Assembly: GCF_026130545.1 (NCBI RefSeq)
Contig: NZ_JAMOIM010000003.1
Span: 230,352-294,351 of the forward strand
Source of the DNA: Lichenifustis flavocetrariae
Lineage (GTDB): Bacteria > Pseudomonadota > Alphaproteobacteria > Rhizobiales > Beijerinckiaceae
Direction: 5' to 3'
Length of the DNA: 64,000 nt
Shown: positions 20,239 through 29,958 of the stretch, piece by piece
Layout: the number at the start of each line of letters is the position of its first letter
Position numbering within the stretch: position 1 is the first letter of the stretch
Translations under genes and position numbers: made by a program
Notes under the pieces: generated by a model
The model's database searches: none
The model's input: only the letters and a program-made list of their open reading frames with translations
Told to the model about the DNA's origin: nothing

Positions 20239-20991
20239 ATGTTCGGACTACCTCGCACTCAGGCCTCGCGGCCCCTGGCGCTTCGATTCGGCCTGGTTTT
20301 GATGGCCGGTCTCCTGCACGGCCCTGCGGCCTGGGCACAGACGACCACTCCGCAATCGCCAGCCGCCGCGGCCCCGCCTGCCGCCAGCACCCCGGCGGCG
20401 CCGGCCCCGCCGGCCGTCACCTCGCCCAGCCCCTCGGGCACGCCGACGACGCCGGCGCCTGCTGCCCCGGCCGAGGCCGCCAAACCGCCGGCACCCGATT
20501 CCACAGGCGCCTCGGTGGGTGACGCCTCGATCAGTCAGGCGCTCGATGTCCAGCCGCGTCCGGCTGTCGTGATCAACGGGAGCGCAACCTGGGACGACGG
20601 CTTCAAAACCCTGACGGATGCCTTCGCCAAGCTGAACGACGCGCTCGCCAAGAACAACATGACCTCCGCGGGCCGGCCTCTCGCGGTGTTCACGGCGACC
20701 GACGACGCCGGTTTCAAATATTCAGCGATGGTGCCGATCGCCAAGGCACCCGAAGGCAAGACCGAGTTGACGCCGGATATCAAGATCAGCGAAACCCCGT
20801 CCGGTAAGGCCATCCGGTTCCAGCACCGCGCCGCCTATGACGACATCGATTCCACCTACGAAGCCATCACGGCCTATCTCGACGAGAAGGGGTTGGAAGC
20901 CCGCAACCTCTTCGCCGAGGAATATCTCAACATGACAAAGACCCCCGACGATCCGGCGCTGGAAGTCGACATCTATGTCTTCTTGAAATAG
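20239..20991 (+). CDS. Secreted GyrI-like/effector-binding-domain protein
   Basis: The 250-residue product begins with a signal peptide (PLALRFGLVLMAGLLHG, AWAQ), then about 60 residues of Ala/Pro/Thr-rich linker, then a domain with AVFTATDDAGFKYSAMVPIA, AAYDDIDSTYEAITAYL and a final EVDIYVFLK, the pattern of GyrI-like ligand-binding domains. The presence of a signal peptide suggests a periplasmic ligand binder. An alternative GTG start is at 20221. Confidence 0.75.
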   Translation: MFGLPRTQASRPLALRFGLVLMAGLLHGPAAWAQTTTPQSPAAAAPPAASTPAAPAPPAVTSPSPSGTPTTPAPAAPAEAAKPPAPDSTGASVGDASISQALDVQPRPAVVINGSATWDDGFKTLTDAFAKLNDALAKNNMTSAGRPLAVFTATDDAGFKYSAMVPIAKAPEGKTELTPDIKISETPSGKAIRFQHRAAYDDIDSTYEAITAYLDEKGLEARNLFAEEYLNMTKTPDDPALEVDIYVFLK

Positions 20992-21033
20992 CCGGACCGA
21001 AGCGACGTGCCATCTGTACGACATCGATCTTGG

Positions 21034-21450
21034 ATGTGGGGATCAATGCCCCTGGGCGGCGCCGGGTTGGCTCTCGGGCTCTCGCTCGTCCTGGCACGGT
21101 CGGCTTCTGCCGCAGACCCGTTCGAGCCGCCGCCAGAACGTCCCGTCATCGGGAGTTGCGGAACGGTGAGCGGCGGCTTCTTGTTGCCCGGAACCGATGC
21201 ATGTCTGCGCATCAACGGCTTTGTTCGCGGCGACGCGGCCATGCGGGTGGCGGAGCCGACCTTTGCGCTTGGGGCACCCTCGACGGCGGGAACGATCGCA
21301 GGGTCCGGTCGGGACCTCCAACGATCATCACTCACCACGGCGGCACGTTTGAGCGCCGATGTTCGTATCCCGACCGCCTATGGCCCCGTGAGACTCTACG
21401 TGTCCCTCAAGGGCGCCCGCGGGTCGCACCAACCCGGCCCGGACCGCTGA
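21034..21450 (+). CDS. Short secreted porin-like protein, probably truncated
   Basis: The product (about 138 residues) has a signal peptide (GGAGLALGLSLVLA, SASAADP) followed by a segment SCGTVSGGFLLPGTDACLRI and NGFVRGDAAMRV, which resembles the start of rhizobial Porin_2 proteins. Those are about 400 residues, so this is either a shortened porin or a small relative. The C-terminus lacks the aromatic final beta-strand of a porin. The start could also be GTG 21007 or ATG 21046. Confidence 0.55.
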   Translation: MWGSMPLGGAGLALGLSLVLARSASAADPFEPPPERPVIGSCGTVSGGFLLPGTDACLRINGFVRGDAAMRVAEPTFALGAPSTAGTIAGSGRDLQRSSLTTAARLSADVRIPTAYGPVRLYVSLKGARGSHQPGPDR

Positions 21451-21524
21451 GTCTCGCCGCCAGGTCCTCTTAACCATCCTGCATCAGACTTGCGCGACAG
21501 ACCATTGCTCGGGGAACCCTCAAC

Positions 21525-22013
21525 GTGAACATCTTTTCGGCGCTCCGTCTCTCCGGCGCCGTTCTCGGCCTCTCGATCCTCGCCGGATGTTCGGCCCTGC
21601 CAATCGCGCCAACCGGATCCGTCGGAGCGGTGGCGCTCGACCGAGGCAGCGCCGAAGCGATGATTTCAGCCTATCGACGCGAACACGGCTTGCCGGCTGT
21701 GCAGCTCGACGCCACTCTCACAGCCGTCGCCCAACGGCAGGCCGACGCCATGGCTGGCCGAAACGTCCTGAGTCACGAGGTCGCGGGCTCTCTGCCGGAG
21801 CGGCTTGCCGAAGGTGGCGCGGACCGCCGCGCCGCCATCGAAAATGTCTCGGCCGGTTACGCGTCCTTCGCATCCGCCTTGGAGGGTTGGAAGCGCTCGC
21901 CCCACCACAACGACAACCTGCTGTTCGCACCGATGCGCCGCATGGGCATCGCAGCCGCGGAAGCTCCAGGCACGCGCTACAAGACGTTCTGGTCTCTGGT
22001 CATGACCAACTGA
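21525..22013 (+). CDS. CAP-domain (SCP-like) lipoprotein
   Basis: The 162-residue product starts with a GTG and a lipoprotein signal ending in ILAGC, so Cys22 would be lipidated. The rest is a compact CAP/SCP domain: AMISAYRREHGLPAVQLDAT, AQRQADAMAGRNVLSHEVAG, AIENVSAGYASFASALEGWK and SPHHNDNLLF carrying His residues that often form the CAP cavity. Biochemical role unknown. Confidence 0.8.
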   Translation: MNIFSALRLSGAVLGLSILAGCSALPIAPTGSVGAVALDRGSAEAMISAYRREHGLPAVQLDATLTAVAQRQADAMAGRNVLSHEVAGSLPERLAEGGADRRAAIENVSAGYASFASALEGWKRSPHHNDNLLFAPMRRMGIAAAEAPGTRYKTFWSLVMTN

Positions 22014-22043
22014 TTGGGCGGCTCCTCACGAGCCGCAGGTACC

Positions 22044-22661
22044 TCAGGCGTCCTTGCGCACTGCTGCCAACCAAGCCTCCGTCTGACGCTCCGGATCGGG
22101 ATTGGCGACGATATCGCTCACCACCGCAACGCTGTCGGCTCCCGCGTCGAGACACAAAGGCACACGTTCGAGCGTGATGCCGCCGATCGCCACGAGTGGC
22201 CGGCTGCCGACGAGGCGCTTCCATTCGCCGAGGCGTTCGAGGCCTTGCGGCGCCCAAGGCATCACCTTCAGCGTGGTCGGATAGACGGGTCCGAGCGCGA
22301 CGTAATCGGGGTCGGTTGAGAGTGCACGCTCGAGCTCGGCATGGTCATGCGTGCTCACGCCGAGCATGAGGCCGCGCCGCCGCAAAGCATGTAAATCCGC
22401 CGTGTCGAGATCGGTCTGCCCGAGGTGCACATAGGTGGCGTCGGCATCGATCGCCTCCCGCCAGTGATCGTTGACAACCAGTTGGGCACCGGCTTCGGCA
22501 CAGACGACCAGCGCCGCGGCGATCTCGGCCGCCACCGCCTGGGTGTCGGCGCTTTTAAAGCGAAGCTGAATGAAGCGCGCCCCGCATCGGACGAGCCGCG
22601 ACACCCAGGCGGCATCGGGCACGACGGGGTAGAACGCATCGATGGTCCGGTAGGCCATCAT
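22044..22661 (-). CDS. thiE: Thiamine phosphate synthase
   Basis: The 205-residue TIM-barrel enzyme joins HMP pyrophosphate and thiazole phosphate to thiamine phosphate. [48 protein letters not shown] and [13 protein letters not shown] are family segments. The start overlaps the thiG stop (ATGA). It is the last gene of thiO-thiS-thiG-thiE. Confidence 0.92.
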   Translation of the reverse strand: MMAYRTIDAFYPVVPDAAWVSRLVRCGARFIQLRFKSADTQAVAAEIAAALVVCAEAGAQLVVNDHWREAIDADATYVHLGQTDLDTADLHALRRRGLMLGVSTHDHAELERALSTDPDYVALGPVYPTTLKVMPWAPQGLERLGEWKRLVGSRPLVAIGGITLERVPLCLDAGADSVAVVSDIVANPDPERQTEAWLAAVRKDA

Positions 22662-23428
22662 GCCAGAAACGCCTTGCCGAGCACCGGCGTCGAGGGGGCC
22701 GCCATATCACGCATCTCCATCGGATCGGCCTCGTAGGCGGCACGCCCCGCCTCGATGGCCTTGGCGAAGGCCTGGGCCATCCGCACCGGATCGCCGGCCT
22801 TGGCGACCGCAGTGTTGAGCAGCACGGCGTCGTAGCCGAGCTCCATGGCCGCCGCGGCATGGGACGGAAGGCCGATGCCGGCATCGACGATCAGCGGCAC
22901 GTCGGGGAAATGCGCCCGCATGGTGCGCAGAGCATAGGGGTTGTTCAGCCCACGGCCGCTCCCGATGGGGGCGCCCCAGGGCATCAGCACGCGGCAGCCG
23001 GCCTCGACCAGCCGCTCGGCCACCACAAGGTCGTCGGTCGTGTAGGGGAAGACCGCGAACCCGTCCTCGCTCAGGATGCGGGCCGCCTCGACCAATCCGA
23101 ACACATCCGGCTGCAGCGTGTCGGCCTCGCCGATGACTTCGAGCTTGATCCAGGAGGTGTTGAAGACCTCCCTGGCCATCTGGGCCGTCGTGACGGCTTC
23201 CTTGACCGAGTGACAGCCGGCCGTGTTGGGCAGCACGGTGGCACCCGTCTCGCGGATCAGAGCCCAGAAATCCTGCCCGGTGCGCTGGGCCGCGCTCTCG
23301 CGGCGGAGCGACACGGTGAGGATTTCGGCGCGCGAGGCACGCGCCGCCTCCGCCATGATGGCCGGAGAGGGATAGAGTGCCGTGCCGAGCAAGAGGCGGG
23401 ATTCGAAGGTTTTGTCGTAAAGCTGCAC
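22658..23428 (-). CDS. thiG: Thiazole synthase
   Basis: The 256-residue enzyme builds the thiazole ring from deoxyxylulose phosphate, dehydroglycine and ThiS-thiocarboxylate. The Schiff-base lysine lies in [22 protein letters not shown] and [20 protein letters not shown] are family segments. The GTG start at 23428, giving [15 protein letters not shown], follows GGGAGG and nearly touches thiS; an upstream frame to 23470 overlaps thiS. Confidence 0.93.
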   Translation of the reverse strand: MQLYDKTFESRLLLGTALYPSPAIMAEAARASRAEILTVSLRRESAAQRTGQDFWALIRETGATVLPNTAGCHSVKEAVTTAQMAREVFNTSWIKLEVIGEADTLQPDVFGLVEAARILSEDGFAVFPYTTDDLVVAERLVEAGCRVLMPWGAPIGSGRGLNNPYALRTMRAHFPDVPLIVDAGIGLPSHAAAAMELGYDAVLLNTAVAKAGDPVRMAQAFAKAIEAGRAAYEADPMEMRDMAAPSTPVLGKAFLA

Positions 23429-23429
23429 A

Positions 23430-23627
23430 TCAGCCTCCCTGCATCGGGGCCAGAATTTCGACGCGGTCACCCTCGGTCAGGGCCGTGCGGCGACGGGCAG
23501 CGGCCGGCACGAAGGCGCCATTCAAAGCGGTTGCGACCATCGCGTCGGCGAGTCCGAGCGTCTCCACGAGGTCGAACAGGGTTTCGGCAGCCTGATCCTC
23601 GGGCTGGCCGTTGATGATGAGGGTCAT
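23430..23627 (-). CDS. thiS: Sulfur carrier protein ThiS
   Basis: The 65-residue ubiquitin-like protein ends in the required GlyGly (LAPMQGG), which is adenylated and thiocarboxylated to deliver sulfur to ThiG. It overlaps thiO by 4 bases (ATGA) and is followed directly by thiG. Confidence 0.92.
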   Translation of the reverse strand: MTLIINGQPEDQAAETLFDLVETLGLADAMVATALNGAFVPAAARRRTALTEGDRVEILAPMQGG

Positions 23628-24595
23628 GCGGTCACCTCGACGGGCAAGAGGATGTCAGCGGCCTGCTGCGCCAACGAGGGCGACAGCAGGAAGCCATGGC
23701 GGTAGAGGCCGTTCAGGCGCAGGATGTCGCCGTCTCGCGTGACGCGAGGCAGATTGTCCGGAAAGGCGGGACGCACGTTCGCGCCGAATTCGACGATCTC
23801 GGCCTCCGCGAAAGCCGGATGCACTGCATAGGCGGCATTGAGCAGTTCCAGAGCCGAGCGCACCGTCATCGGGCCCCGGTGATCGCTCTCGATCATCGTG
23901 GCGCCGATCATGAATCGTCCCTCGGATCGCGGCACGATGTAGAGGGGGATGCGGGGGTGCAGGAACCGCACCGGGCGCGTGAGGTGGATCTCTGTGGAGC
24001 GTACGATCACCATCTCGCCGCGCACGCCGCGCAGGTCCTTCAGCTGCTCGCGCGCCGCGAAGCCGCGCGAATCGACGATCGCGTCGGCGGCAACCTCCGT
24101 GGTGTCCGCATCGACCCCCAAACGCAGATCGACCCCGCGCGCCGCAAGTCCCGCGGCCAGCGCCGCGAGAGCGGCCCGCGGGTCGAGGTGCGCCTCCTCG
24201 GCAAAGAACAGGCCGCTGCGGAAGCGTCCCGCGAGATCAGGCTCGAGGGCCGCGACGCCATCCTGATCAAGCGAAGTGAAATGCGCGGTGCGGCGGGCAA
24301 AGCGATGCAATTCGGCCGCGTCACGCGCCGGCGCCACGACCAGCGTCCCGGCCCGGACAGTGCCGGCGAAATGCCGCGGCCACCAATCGAGCGCGAGGCG
24401 TCCCCGCACGACCACAGCTTCCTCGGCACTTTCCCGTTCGCACCAGGGCGCCAGCATACCCCCGGCGAACCACGAACAGGCCTCGGCGCCGACGCTCGCG
24501 CCGCGTTCGAGCACCGTAACGGTCGCGCCGCGCTCGGCGAGTTCGGTCGCGGCCACAAGTCCGGCGACCCCGGCTCCAATCACGCTGACGCGCAT
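23624..24595 (-). CDS. thiO: Glycine oxidase / FAD-dependent oxidoreductase
   Basis: The 323-residue flavoenzyme oxidises glycine to the imine used for the thiazole ring. SVIGAGVAGLVAATELAERG binds FAD, SWFAGGMLAPWCE and YIVPRSEGRFMIGATM are DAO-family segments, and LNGLYRHGFLLSPSLAQ is the C-terminal motif. The ATG at 24595 is preferred to 24607. It is the first gene after the TPP riboswitch. Confidence 0.92.
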   Translation of the reverse strand: MRVSVIGAGVAGLVAATELAERGATVTVLERGASVGAEACSWFAGGMLAPWCERESAEEAVVVRGRLALDWWPRHFAGTVRAGTLVVAPARDAAELHRFARRTAHFTSLDQDGVAALEPDLAGRFRSGLFFAEEAHLDPRAALAALAAGLAARGVDLRLGVDADTTEVAADAIVDSRGFAAREQLKDLRGVRGEMVIVRSTEIHLTRPVRFLHPRIPLYIVPRSEGRFMIGATMIESDHRGPMTVRSALELLNAAYAVHPAFAEAEIVEFGANVRPAFPDNLPRVTRDGDILRLNGLYRHGFLLSPSLAQQAADILLPVEVTA

Positions 24596-24639
24596 GACCG
24601 GCTCCAAACATCTACTGCGAATCGATCTCGTACCACGAA

Positions 24640-24755
24640 CCCCGTCCCTCCGCCGGTATGAACCGGATCAGGTGCTTAGGGTATCCCGCGCCACGACGTC
24701 ATCGACGCCGGCCATCGGTCTCTCAGCCCCTTGCCGGGACTCCCCTCGGATAGCC
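24640..24755 (-). ncRNA. TPP riboswitch (THI box)
   Basis: On the minus strand the region reads GGGGAGTCCCGGCAAGG then GGCTGAGA at its 5' side and ACCTGATCCGGTTCATACCG then GCGGAGGGA at its 3' side, matching the conserved helices and the TPP-binding loops of the THI element. It ends about 45 bp before thiO, so thiamine pyrophosphate should shut off the thi operon, in alphaproteobacteria usually by blocking translation. Confidence 0.92.
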
Positions 24756-24783
24756 GGTGTCTTCGACGAGATGCGCCGGCTCG

Positions 24784-25370
24784 TCAAGACGTGGGGTGCG
24801 GGGGAGTGGAATGAAAGGCCCTTGGCCGCTGGAAGACAATCAAGGTCTTGCCTTTGTATTCCGCCACGCCGCTCTGCACATAACCGGCCTGCCGCGCGAG
24901 GCGGATCGATCGTTCATGCTCGGGCACGATGATACAGGTCGTGGCAGGTGCATCGAGATGCGCGTCGCTCCAGTCTAGTGATGCGGCGACCGCCTCGCCC
25001 GCAAACCCCTGGCCCTGTGCCCAACGGCGAGAACCCATCCAATCTCCGGCACCTCCCCCAGCGGTGGAACCATGTCGCGCTTCAGTTGCATGAAGCCCAC
25101 GTCGCCGACGTATCGGCCAGAGACTTTCTCGGTGACGCACCACATCCCGTAGCCCGCGAATGGCCAGTGGCCGGCCGCACGCAGGAGACGGGACCACACC
25201 GTCTCGCGGCTCTCGGGTCGGCCATCGCCGATGAACCGCATCACGGCGGCGTCGGCGCGCATGGCCTCGCAAGCCGCCAGGTCATCGGGGCGATGTGCGC
25301 GCAGGATCAGGCGCGCGGTCTCCAGCGTCGGGGCCGAGGACCAAGGCTGCAACGCGGGCTCCGTCGTCAC
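24784..25370 (-). pseudogene. GNAT acetyltransferase gene, frameshifted
   Basis: The front frame, from GTG 25370, gives TLETARLILRAHRPDDL, MRFIGDGRPESRETVWSRLL and EIGWVLA; the family continuation WAQGQGFAGEAVAASLDWSD and SIRLARQAGYVQSGVAEYKG is found in another frame. One base is missing near 25021-25030. Together they form a normal RimJ/RimL-type N-acetyltransferase of about 195 residues. The start overlaps the ureG stop as GTGA. Either a recent mutation or a sequence error explains the break. Confidence 0.75.
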
Positions 25371-25996
25371 GCCACGGCGCGGGACGGCAAGCCCCCTTTG
25401 GTTTCGATGAAATCGACGATCCGGTCGAGTCCGTCGCCCGCTTTCATGTTGGTGAACACGAAGGGCTTGCCGCGCCGCATCGCAATCGTGTCCCGCTCCA
25501 TCACGGCGAGCGAGGCGCCGACATAGGGTGCGAGATCGACCTTGTTGATCACGAGCAAGTCCGAGCGGGTGATGCCGGGGCCGCCTTTGCGGGGAATCTT
25601 CTCGCCGCCCGAGACGTCGATGACATAGATCGTCAGATCGGCCAGTTCGGGCGAGAAGGTGGCGGCCAGATTGTCGCCGCCCGATTCGATGAGGATGAGA
25701 TCGAGCTTCGGGAAGCGGCGGTTCATCTCGTCGATGGCCGCAAGGTTGATGGAGGCGTCCTCGCGGATCGCCGTATGCGGACAGCCTCCGGTCTCGACGC
25801 CCATGATCCGGTCGAGCGGTAGCGCATCGGCACGGGCCAGGATCTCGGCATCCTCTCGGGTGTAGATGTCGTTGGTGATGGCTGCGATCTCGTGCGTGTC
25901 GCGCAGTCGCTTGCACAAGAGTTCCATGAGGGCCGTCTTGCCGGAGCCGACAGGGCCGCCGATGCCAACCCGCAGAGGGCCGTTGGGTGATGTCAT
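25367..25996 (-). CDS. ureG: Urease accessory GTPase UreG
   Basis: The 209-residue SIMIBI GTPase drives nickel insertion into urease. The P-loop is GGPVGSGKT (residues 13-21), the nickel-binding Cys-Pro-His is in [13 protein letters not shown], and [12 protein letters not shown]-type base recognition is present as [12 protein letters not shown]. The start overlaps ureF by 4 bases. The GNAT gene follows in the same overlapping fashion. Confidence 0.95.
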   Translation of the reverse strand: MTSPNGPLRVGIGGPVGSGKTALMELLCKRLRDTHEIAAITNDIYTREDAEILARADALPLDRIMGVETGGCPHTAIREDASINLAAIDEMNRRFPKLDLILIESGGDNLAATFSPELADLTIYVIDVSGGEKIPRKGGPGITRSDLLVINKVDLAPYVGASLAVMERDTIAMRRGKPFVFTNMKAGDGLDRIVDFIETKGGLPSRAVA

Positions 25997-26676
25997 GATC
26001 GGAACAACCTCGAATAGAGCGTCTCGTGACGGAGCGCCATAATGTCGGAACGCTGAGCACATCCGCCGAGATCGTCAAGCGCGGAGCCCGCCGACATCGC
26101 GGCCAAGCGATGAACCTGGGGAACGAGACCGGCCGTCACCCGCTGCCCGTCCGTCTGGCCCACGACACCCAGTCGGATGGCGGCCGAAACCAGATTTTGG
26201 ATGAAAGCAAGGCCGAAGGCTTCAAGGGAGGACTGCAGGTCAATTTCGGCCACCGCACAAGCGCTGCCGAAGGCAGCCGGATAGGCCAGGTCGCCTTCCG
26301 GCCACGCGAAGGCGGCATCGGGCCATGCCGCCCGGATGGCGGTCGCGAAGGCATTGCCCTGCCCAACCGCTTCCAGCCGGCGCTCGCGCGAGGGGCACAG
26401 GGCGAGAGCCAGGTCGTTGGCCTCGGTGAAGGCCGCGACATCCTTGTCCCGGCCCGCGCGCCAGGTTGCGGCAACCAGGATCGCGTCATTACGGATCGCA
26501 CCGTGGTCGATGAGATCGGTCAGCCAAGCCTGAAGACCGACCAACCCTTCGACAAGGCCTTCATCGACCGCGGTTTCCAGCCCGTGCGAATACGTGTAGG
26601 CGCCGACCGGGAATGCGGGCGAGACCCAGGCAAAAAGCGCCAGTGTCGACCAACCCGCCTTGGATCCCGGCATCAA
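25993..26676 (-). CDS. ureF: Urease accessory protein UreF
   Basis: The 227-residue all-helical chaperone recruits UreG to the urease apoprotein. [20 protein letters not shown] is the diagnostic N-terminal motif and [19 protein letters not shown] lies in the C-terminal half. It overlaps ureE and ureG by 4 bases each, so ureEFG are translated as a coupled unit. Confidence 0.93.
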   Translation of the reverse strand: MMPGSKAGWSTLALFAWVSPAFPVGAYTYSHGLETAVDEGLVEGLVGLQAWLTDLIDHGAIRNDAILVAATWRAGRDKDVAAFTEANDLALALCPSRERRLEAVGQGNAFATAIRAAWPDAAFAWPEGDLAYPAAFGSACAVAEIDLQSSLEAFGLAFIQNLVSAAIRLGVVGQTDGQRVTAGLVPQVHRLAAMSAGSALDDLGGCAQRSDIMALRHETLYSRLFRS

Positions 26677-27203
26677 TGGTCGTGCTTGTGCGAATGGCCG
26701 TGATGATGGTCATGGTGATGATGGTCGTGATGCGCGTGGCTGTCGTGATTCGGGCTCGCGGTCTCGGCCGTGGCGCTTGCATAGGCGCCCCCCTCCGGAT
26801 CGAAGGGAGCCTCGATCGGCACCAGCTTGGCTCCAAGGCCGCGCAGCATGTCCTCGATGACGTGATCTCGTCGGATCCGCAGGGCCTTCGGCAGGATCTG
26901 CGTCGGCAGATGCCGGTTGCCGAGATGCCAGGCCAGCCGCGCAAAAGCGTCCGGCGCTCCGGATTTCACTTCGACCAGAGCCTCGGGGGCCGCCACGACC
27001 TCGACCCGCCGTCCATCCTCCAGTTCCAGTGCGTCACCGCCCCGCAACATGAGAGCCTCCGGCAGATCCAGCAGGAACTCGAGACCCCGCACACTCGTCA
27101 TCACCATGCGGCGCCGATGACGCTCGTCGAATTCGAGCACCACGGTCTCGTCAGCGGTCCCGCTCCAGGCCCCGCCGGCGACGACTTTCGTGGCGCGGAT
27201 CAT
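26673..27203 (-). CDS. ureE: Urease nickel metallochaperone UreE
   Basis: The 176-residue product delivers nickel to the UreFG complex. It has an N-terminal peptide-binding domain ([19 protein letters not shown]) and a C-terminal metal-binding domain with [20 protein letters not shown], where the conserved His sits. It ends in a histidine-rich tail of about 20 residues that stores nickel. The ATG at 27203 is preferred over 27230. Confidence 0.93.
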   Translation of the reverse strand: MIRATKVVAGGAWSGTADETVVLEFDERHRRRMVMTSVRGLEFLLDLPEALMLRGGDALELEDGRRVEVVAAPEALVEVKSGAPDAFARLAWHLGNRHLPTQILPKALRIRRDHVIEDMLRGLGAKLVPIEAPFDPEGGAYASATAETASPNHDSHAHHDHHHHDHHHGHSHKHDH

Positions 27204-27245
27204 GGAACGGACTTCGAAGCGGACAGGCACAAAGCGGGTGCGGAA

Positions 27246-27542
27246 TCACGACGCATCGACATGCTCCGGCCGAATGATTTCGAGCGCCCGGCCTGTCAGA
27301 TACTTCTCGCATAGCGTGCGCCAGTGCTGAAGATGCTTTGTCTGGAAATGGGCATCGAGCGCTTCGCGGCTGTCCCAGCGTTCGACGAACACGAAAGTCA
27401 AAGGATCGGTGATGCTGCCCGAAAGATCATAATGTTGGCAGCCCGCCTCTTGTCGCGTCGCTGCGATCACTTCGCGCGCGCCGGCCATAAAAGCTTCGCG
27501 GTGATCCGCGTTCACGGTCAGGGTCGCAATCACATAGATCAA
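27246..27542 (-). CDS. ABM-domain putative quinol monooxygenase
   Basis: The 98-residue product is a dimeric alpha/beta-barrel ABM protein (IYVIATLTVNADHREAFMAG, CQHYDLSGSITDPLTFVFVE, HFQTKHLQHW), the fold of YgiN-type quinol monooxygenases. Many members are of unknown function. It lies 42 bp upstream of ureE on the same strand, but a link to urease is not evident. Confidence 0.8.
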   Translation of the reverse strand: MIYVIATLTVNADHREAFMAGAREVIAATRQEAGCQHYDLSGSITDPLTFVFVERWDSREALDAHFQTKHLQHWRTLCEKYLTGRALEIIRPEHVDAS

Positions 27543-27694
27543 AACTCATTCTCCATGATCTGATGCCGCCACGTCCGTGACCACGAATCGCCCGAAACTC
27601 AAGACGAGGAGGACCGAACCATAGTTCAAACCTGCACGACGCGGCCAGCCGACGACGCCCTCCATGGCTGTCGTTCCTGACTTTGTCGCTTAGG

Positions 27695-28000
27695 TCAAAC
27701 GAGGCGGAAGGTCGAGCGGAGAAGTTCGACGAGGTTTTGGACGTCCCCACCACTCTCGGCTGGAGACGCCGCCATGCCGGCAAGTTGCGCTTTGACTTCC
27801 TGGGAGATCGACAAAAGCGCCACTTCCCGAAGCGCTGCCACGACAGCGTTGACCTGCTGGATCTGATCGAGTGTGCGCCTTTCCCCTTCGGCCATCTGCT
27901 TCAGCCCGCGAACTTGTCCCTCGATGCGCGCGAGCCGCTGAATGATCGCCACCTTCTCGGCCGCTTCACGTTTGTTATTGGTCCCAGCCCCGATGTCCAT
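27695..28000 (-). CDS. CsoR/RcnR/FrmR-fold regulator without the usual ligands
   Basis: The 101-residue product has the all-helical DUF156 core (IIQRLARIEGQVRGLKQMAE, LDQIQQVNAVVAALREVALL). In CsoR the first helix pair carries Cys in a YCID context and later His and Cys; in FrmR a Cys is used for formaldehyde. Here the matching position is Thr (RRTLDQI) and the later ligands are absent (SISQEVKAQL); the protein has no cysteine at all. So it probably does not sense metal or formaldehyde in the known way. The ATG at 28000 is used. It lies between ureC and the ABM gene. Confidence 0.8.
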   Translation of the reverse strand: MDIGAGTNNKREAAEKVAIIQRLARIEGQVRGLKQMAEGERRTLDQIQQVNAVVAALREVALLSISQEVKAQLAGMAASPAESGGDVQNLVELLRSTFRLV

Positions 28001-28212
28001 CCGAATTCCACACCCTAAGAGACTGCCGCCGCTCGGCTCTGCAACAAAACGAGACCCCCATCCCGGCTTTGCCGCAGCATTAATTATTGTGTCTGGACTA
28101 TGTTCATCAGAGGTTACCAACAACCACTGACAAACACATTTCTGCACTATTCGTGCCAGAAAAGACTGGAGAAATGGTCATTCCCTAAGGGGCATGGGTC
28201 CCGCAAATCCGC

Positions 28213-29958
28213 CTAAAACAGGAAGAAGCGTTGCGCCATTGGGAGCGAGCGGGCGGGTTCACACACGAGCGGAACGCCGTCGGCTTGTACCAGATAGGTC
28301 TCGGGATCGACCTTGATGGTCGGCAGAGCCCCATTGTGGATCATGCTGGTCTTGCGCAAACCGCCCCGCGTGTTCTCGACGGCAACGAGCGGCTTCGAAA
28401 GCCGTAGAGCCTGCCCGAGCCCGCGGGCGAGAGACGTTTGCGAGACGAATGTCACGCTCGTGGCCGCCACGGCTCCGCCATAGGCGCCAAACATCGGCCG
28501 ATAATGGGTCGGCTGAGGCGTGGGAATCGAGGCGTTCGGGTCGCCCATCGGGGCCGCGGCGATCATGCCGCCCTTGATGATGAGGTCCGGTTTTACGCCG
28601 AAGAAAGCCGGCGTCCAAAGGACGAGGTCGGCCAGTTTCCCCGCCTCGATCGATCCGATGTGCCGGGAGACACCATGCGCGATGGCAGGGTTGATCGTGT
28701 ATTTGGCGATGTAGCGCTTGACGCGCACATTATCGCTGTCGCCCTGTTCCTCGGGCAGAGCGCCACGTTGCCGCTTCATCTTATCGGCCGTCTGCCAGGT
28801 GCGGATGATCACCTCGCCGACCCGGCCCATGGCCTGGCTGTCGGAGGACATCATCGACAGCGCACCCATGTCGTGCAGGATATCCTCCGCCGCGATGGTC
28901 TCCTTGCGGATGCGGCTTTCCGCGAAGGCCAGATCCTCGGGAATCGACGAGTCGAGGTGATGGCACACCATCAGCATGTCGAGATGCTCGTCGAGCGTGT
29001 TGACCGTGAAGGGCCGCGTCGGATTGGTCGATGACGGAAGGACGTTCTCCAGCCCCGCCACCGAGATGATGTCGGGGGCGTGGCCGCCACCCGCACCTTC
29101 CGTGTGGAACGCATGGATCGTGCGCCCCTTGAAGGCCTTGATCGTGTCCTCGACGAAGCCCGACTCGTTCAGCGTGTCGGTGTGGATCATGACCTGAATG
29201 TCGTGGTCGTCGGCGACCGACAGGCAATTGTCGATGGCGGCTGGAGTCGTGCCCCAGTCTTCGTGGAGCTTCAAGGCGCAGGCGCCCGCCTCCACTTGCT
29301 CGACGAGGCCGTCCGGCGTCGAGGCATTGCCCTTGCCGGCGAATCCGAGGTTCATTGGAAAGGCGTCGGCGGCCTCGATCATGCGAGCAATGTGCCAAGG
29401 TCCGGGCGTGCAGGTGGTTGCGAAGGTGCCGGTCGCCGGACCCGTGCCGCCCCCCAGCATCGAGGTGACGCCGGACATCAGCGCTTCCTCGATCTGCTGC
29501 GGGCAGATGAAATGGATATGCGTGTCGAAGCCGCCTGCCGTGAGGATCTTGCCTTCGCCGGCGATCACCTCGGTGCCTGGACCGATGATGATATCGACTC
29601 CCGTCTGAATCTCCGGGTTGCCGGCTTTGCCGATGGCTGCGATCCGGCCGTCCTTCAGGCCCACGTCGGCTTTCACGATTCCCCAGTGATCTAGCACCAC
29701 CGCATTGGTGATGACGGTGTCGACCGCGCCTCCGGCGCGCGTGATCTGCGACTGCCCCATGCCGTCGCGGATAACCTTGCCGCCACCGAACTTCACCTCG
29801 CTGCCATAGAGCGCGGCATTGCCGCCACCGAACCCGAAAGCCGTCGTGAAATCCTTCTCGATCGTTATGAAAAGCTCCGTATCGGCGAGCCGAACCCGGT
29901 CACCGACAGTCGGTCCGAACATATCAGCATAAGCGGCGCGTGAGATTGTGGTGGCCAT
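28213..29958 (-). CDS. ureC: Urease alpha subunit
   Basis: The 581-residue catalytic subunit hydrolyses urea. All active-site parts are present: nickel ligands in [14 protein letters not shown], the carbamylated Lys in [39 protein letters not shown], the flap [12 protein letters not shown] and the Asp in [14 protein letters not shown]. The ATG at 29958 with GAGG upstream is used. UreA and UreB, normally directly upstream, are not in the window, so this ureC stands alone; the 212 bp to the CsoR-like gene hold no gene. Confidence 0.95.
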   Translation of the reverse strand: MATTISRAAYADMFGPTVGDRVRLADTELFITIEKDFTTAFGFGGGNAALYGSEVKFGGGKVIRDGMGQSQITRAGGAVDTVITNAVVLDHWGIVKADVGLKDGRIAAIGKAGNPEIQTGVDIIIGPGTEVIAGEGKILTAGGFDTHIHFICPQQIEEALMSGVTSMLGGGTGPATGTFATTCTPGPWHIARMIEAADAFPMNLGFAGKGNASTPDGLVEQVEAGACALKLHEDWGTTPAAIDNCLSVADDHDIQVMIHTDTLNESGFVEDTIKAFKGRTIHAFHTEGAGGGHAPDIISVAGLENVLPSSTNPTRPFTVNTLDEHLDMLMVCHHLDSSIPEDLAFAESRIRKETIAAEDILHDMGALSMMSSDSQAMGRVGEVIIRTWQTADKMKRQRGALPEEQGDSDNVRVKRYIAKYTINPAIAHGVSRHIGSIEAGKLADLVLWTPAFFGVKPDLIIKGGMIAAAPMGDPNASIPTPQPTHYRPMFGAYGGAVAATSVTFVSQTSLARGLGQALRLSKPLVAVENTRGGLRKTSMIHNGALPTIKVDPETYLVQADGVPLVCEPARSLPMAQRFFLF

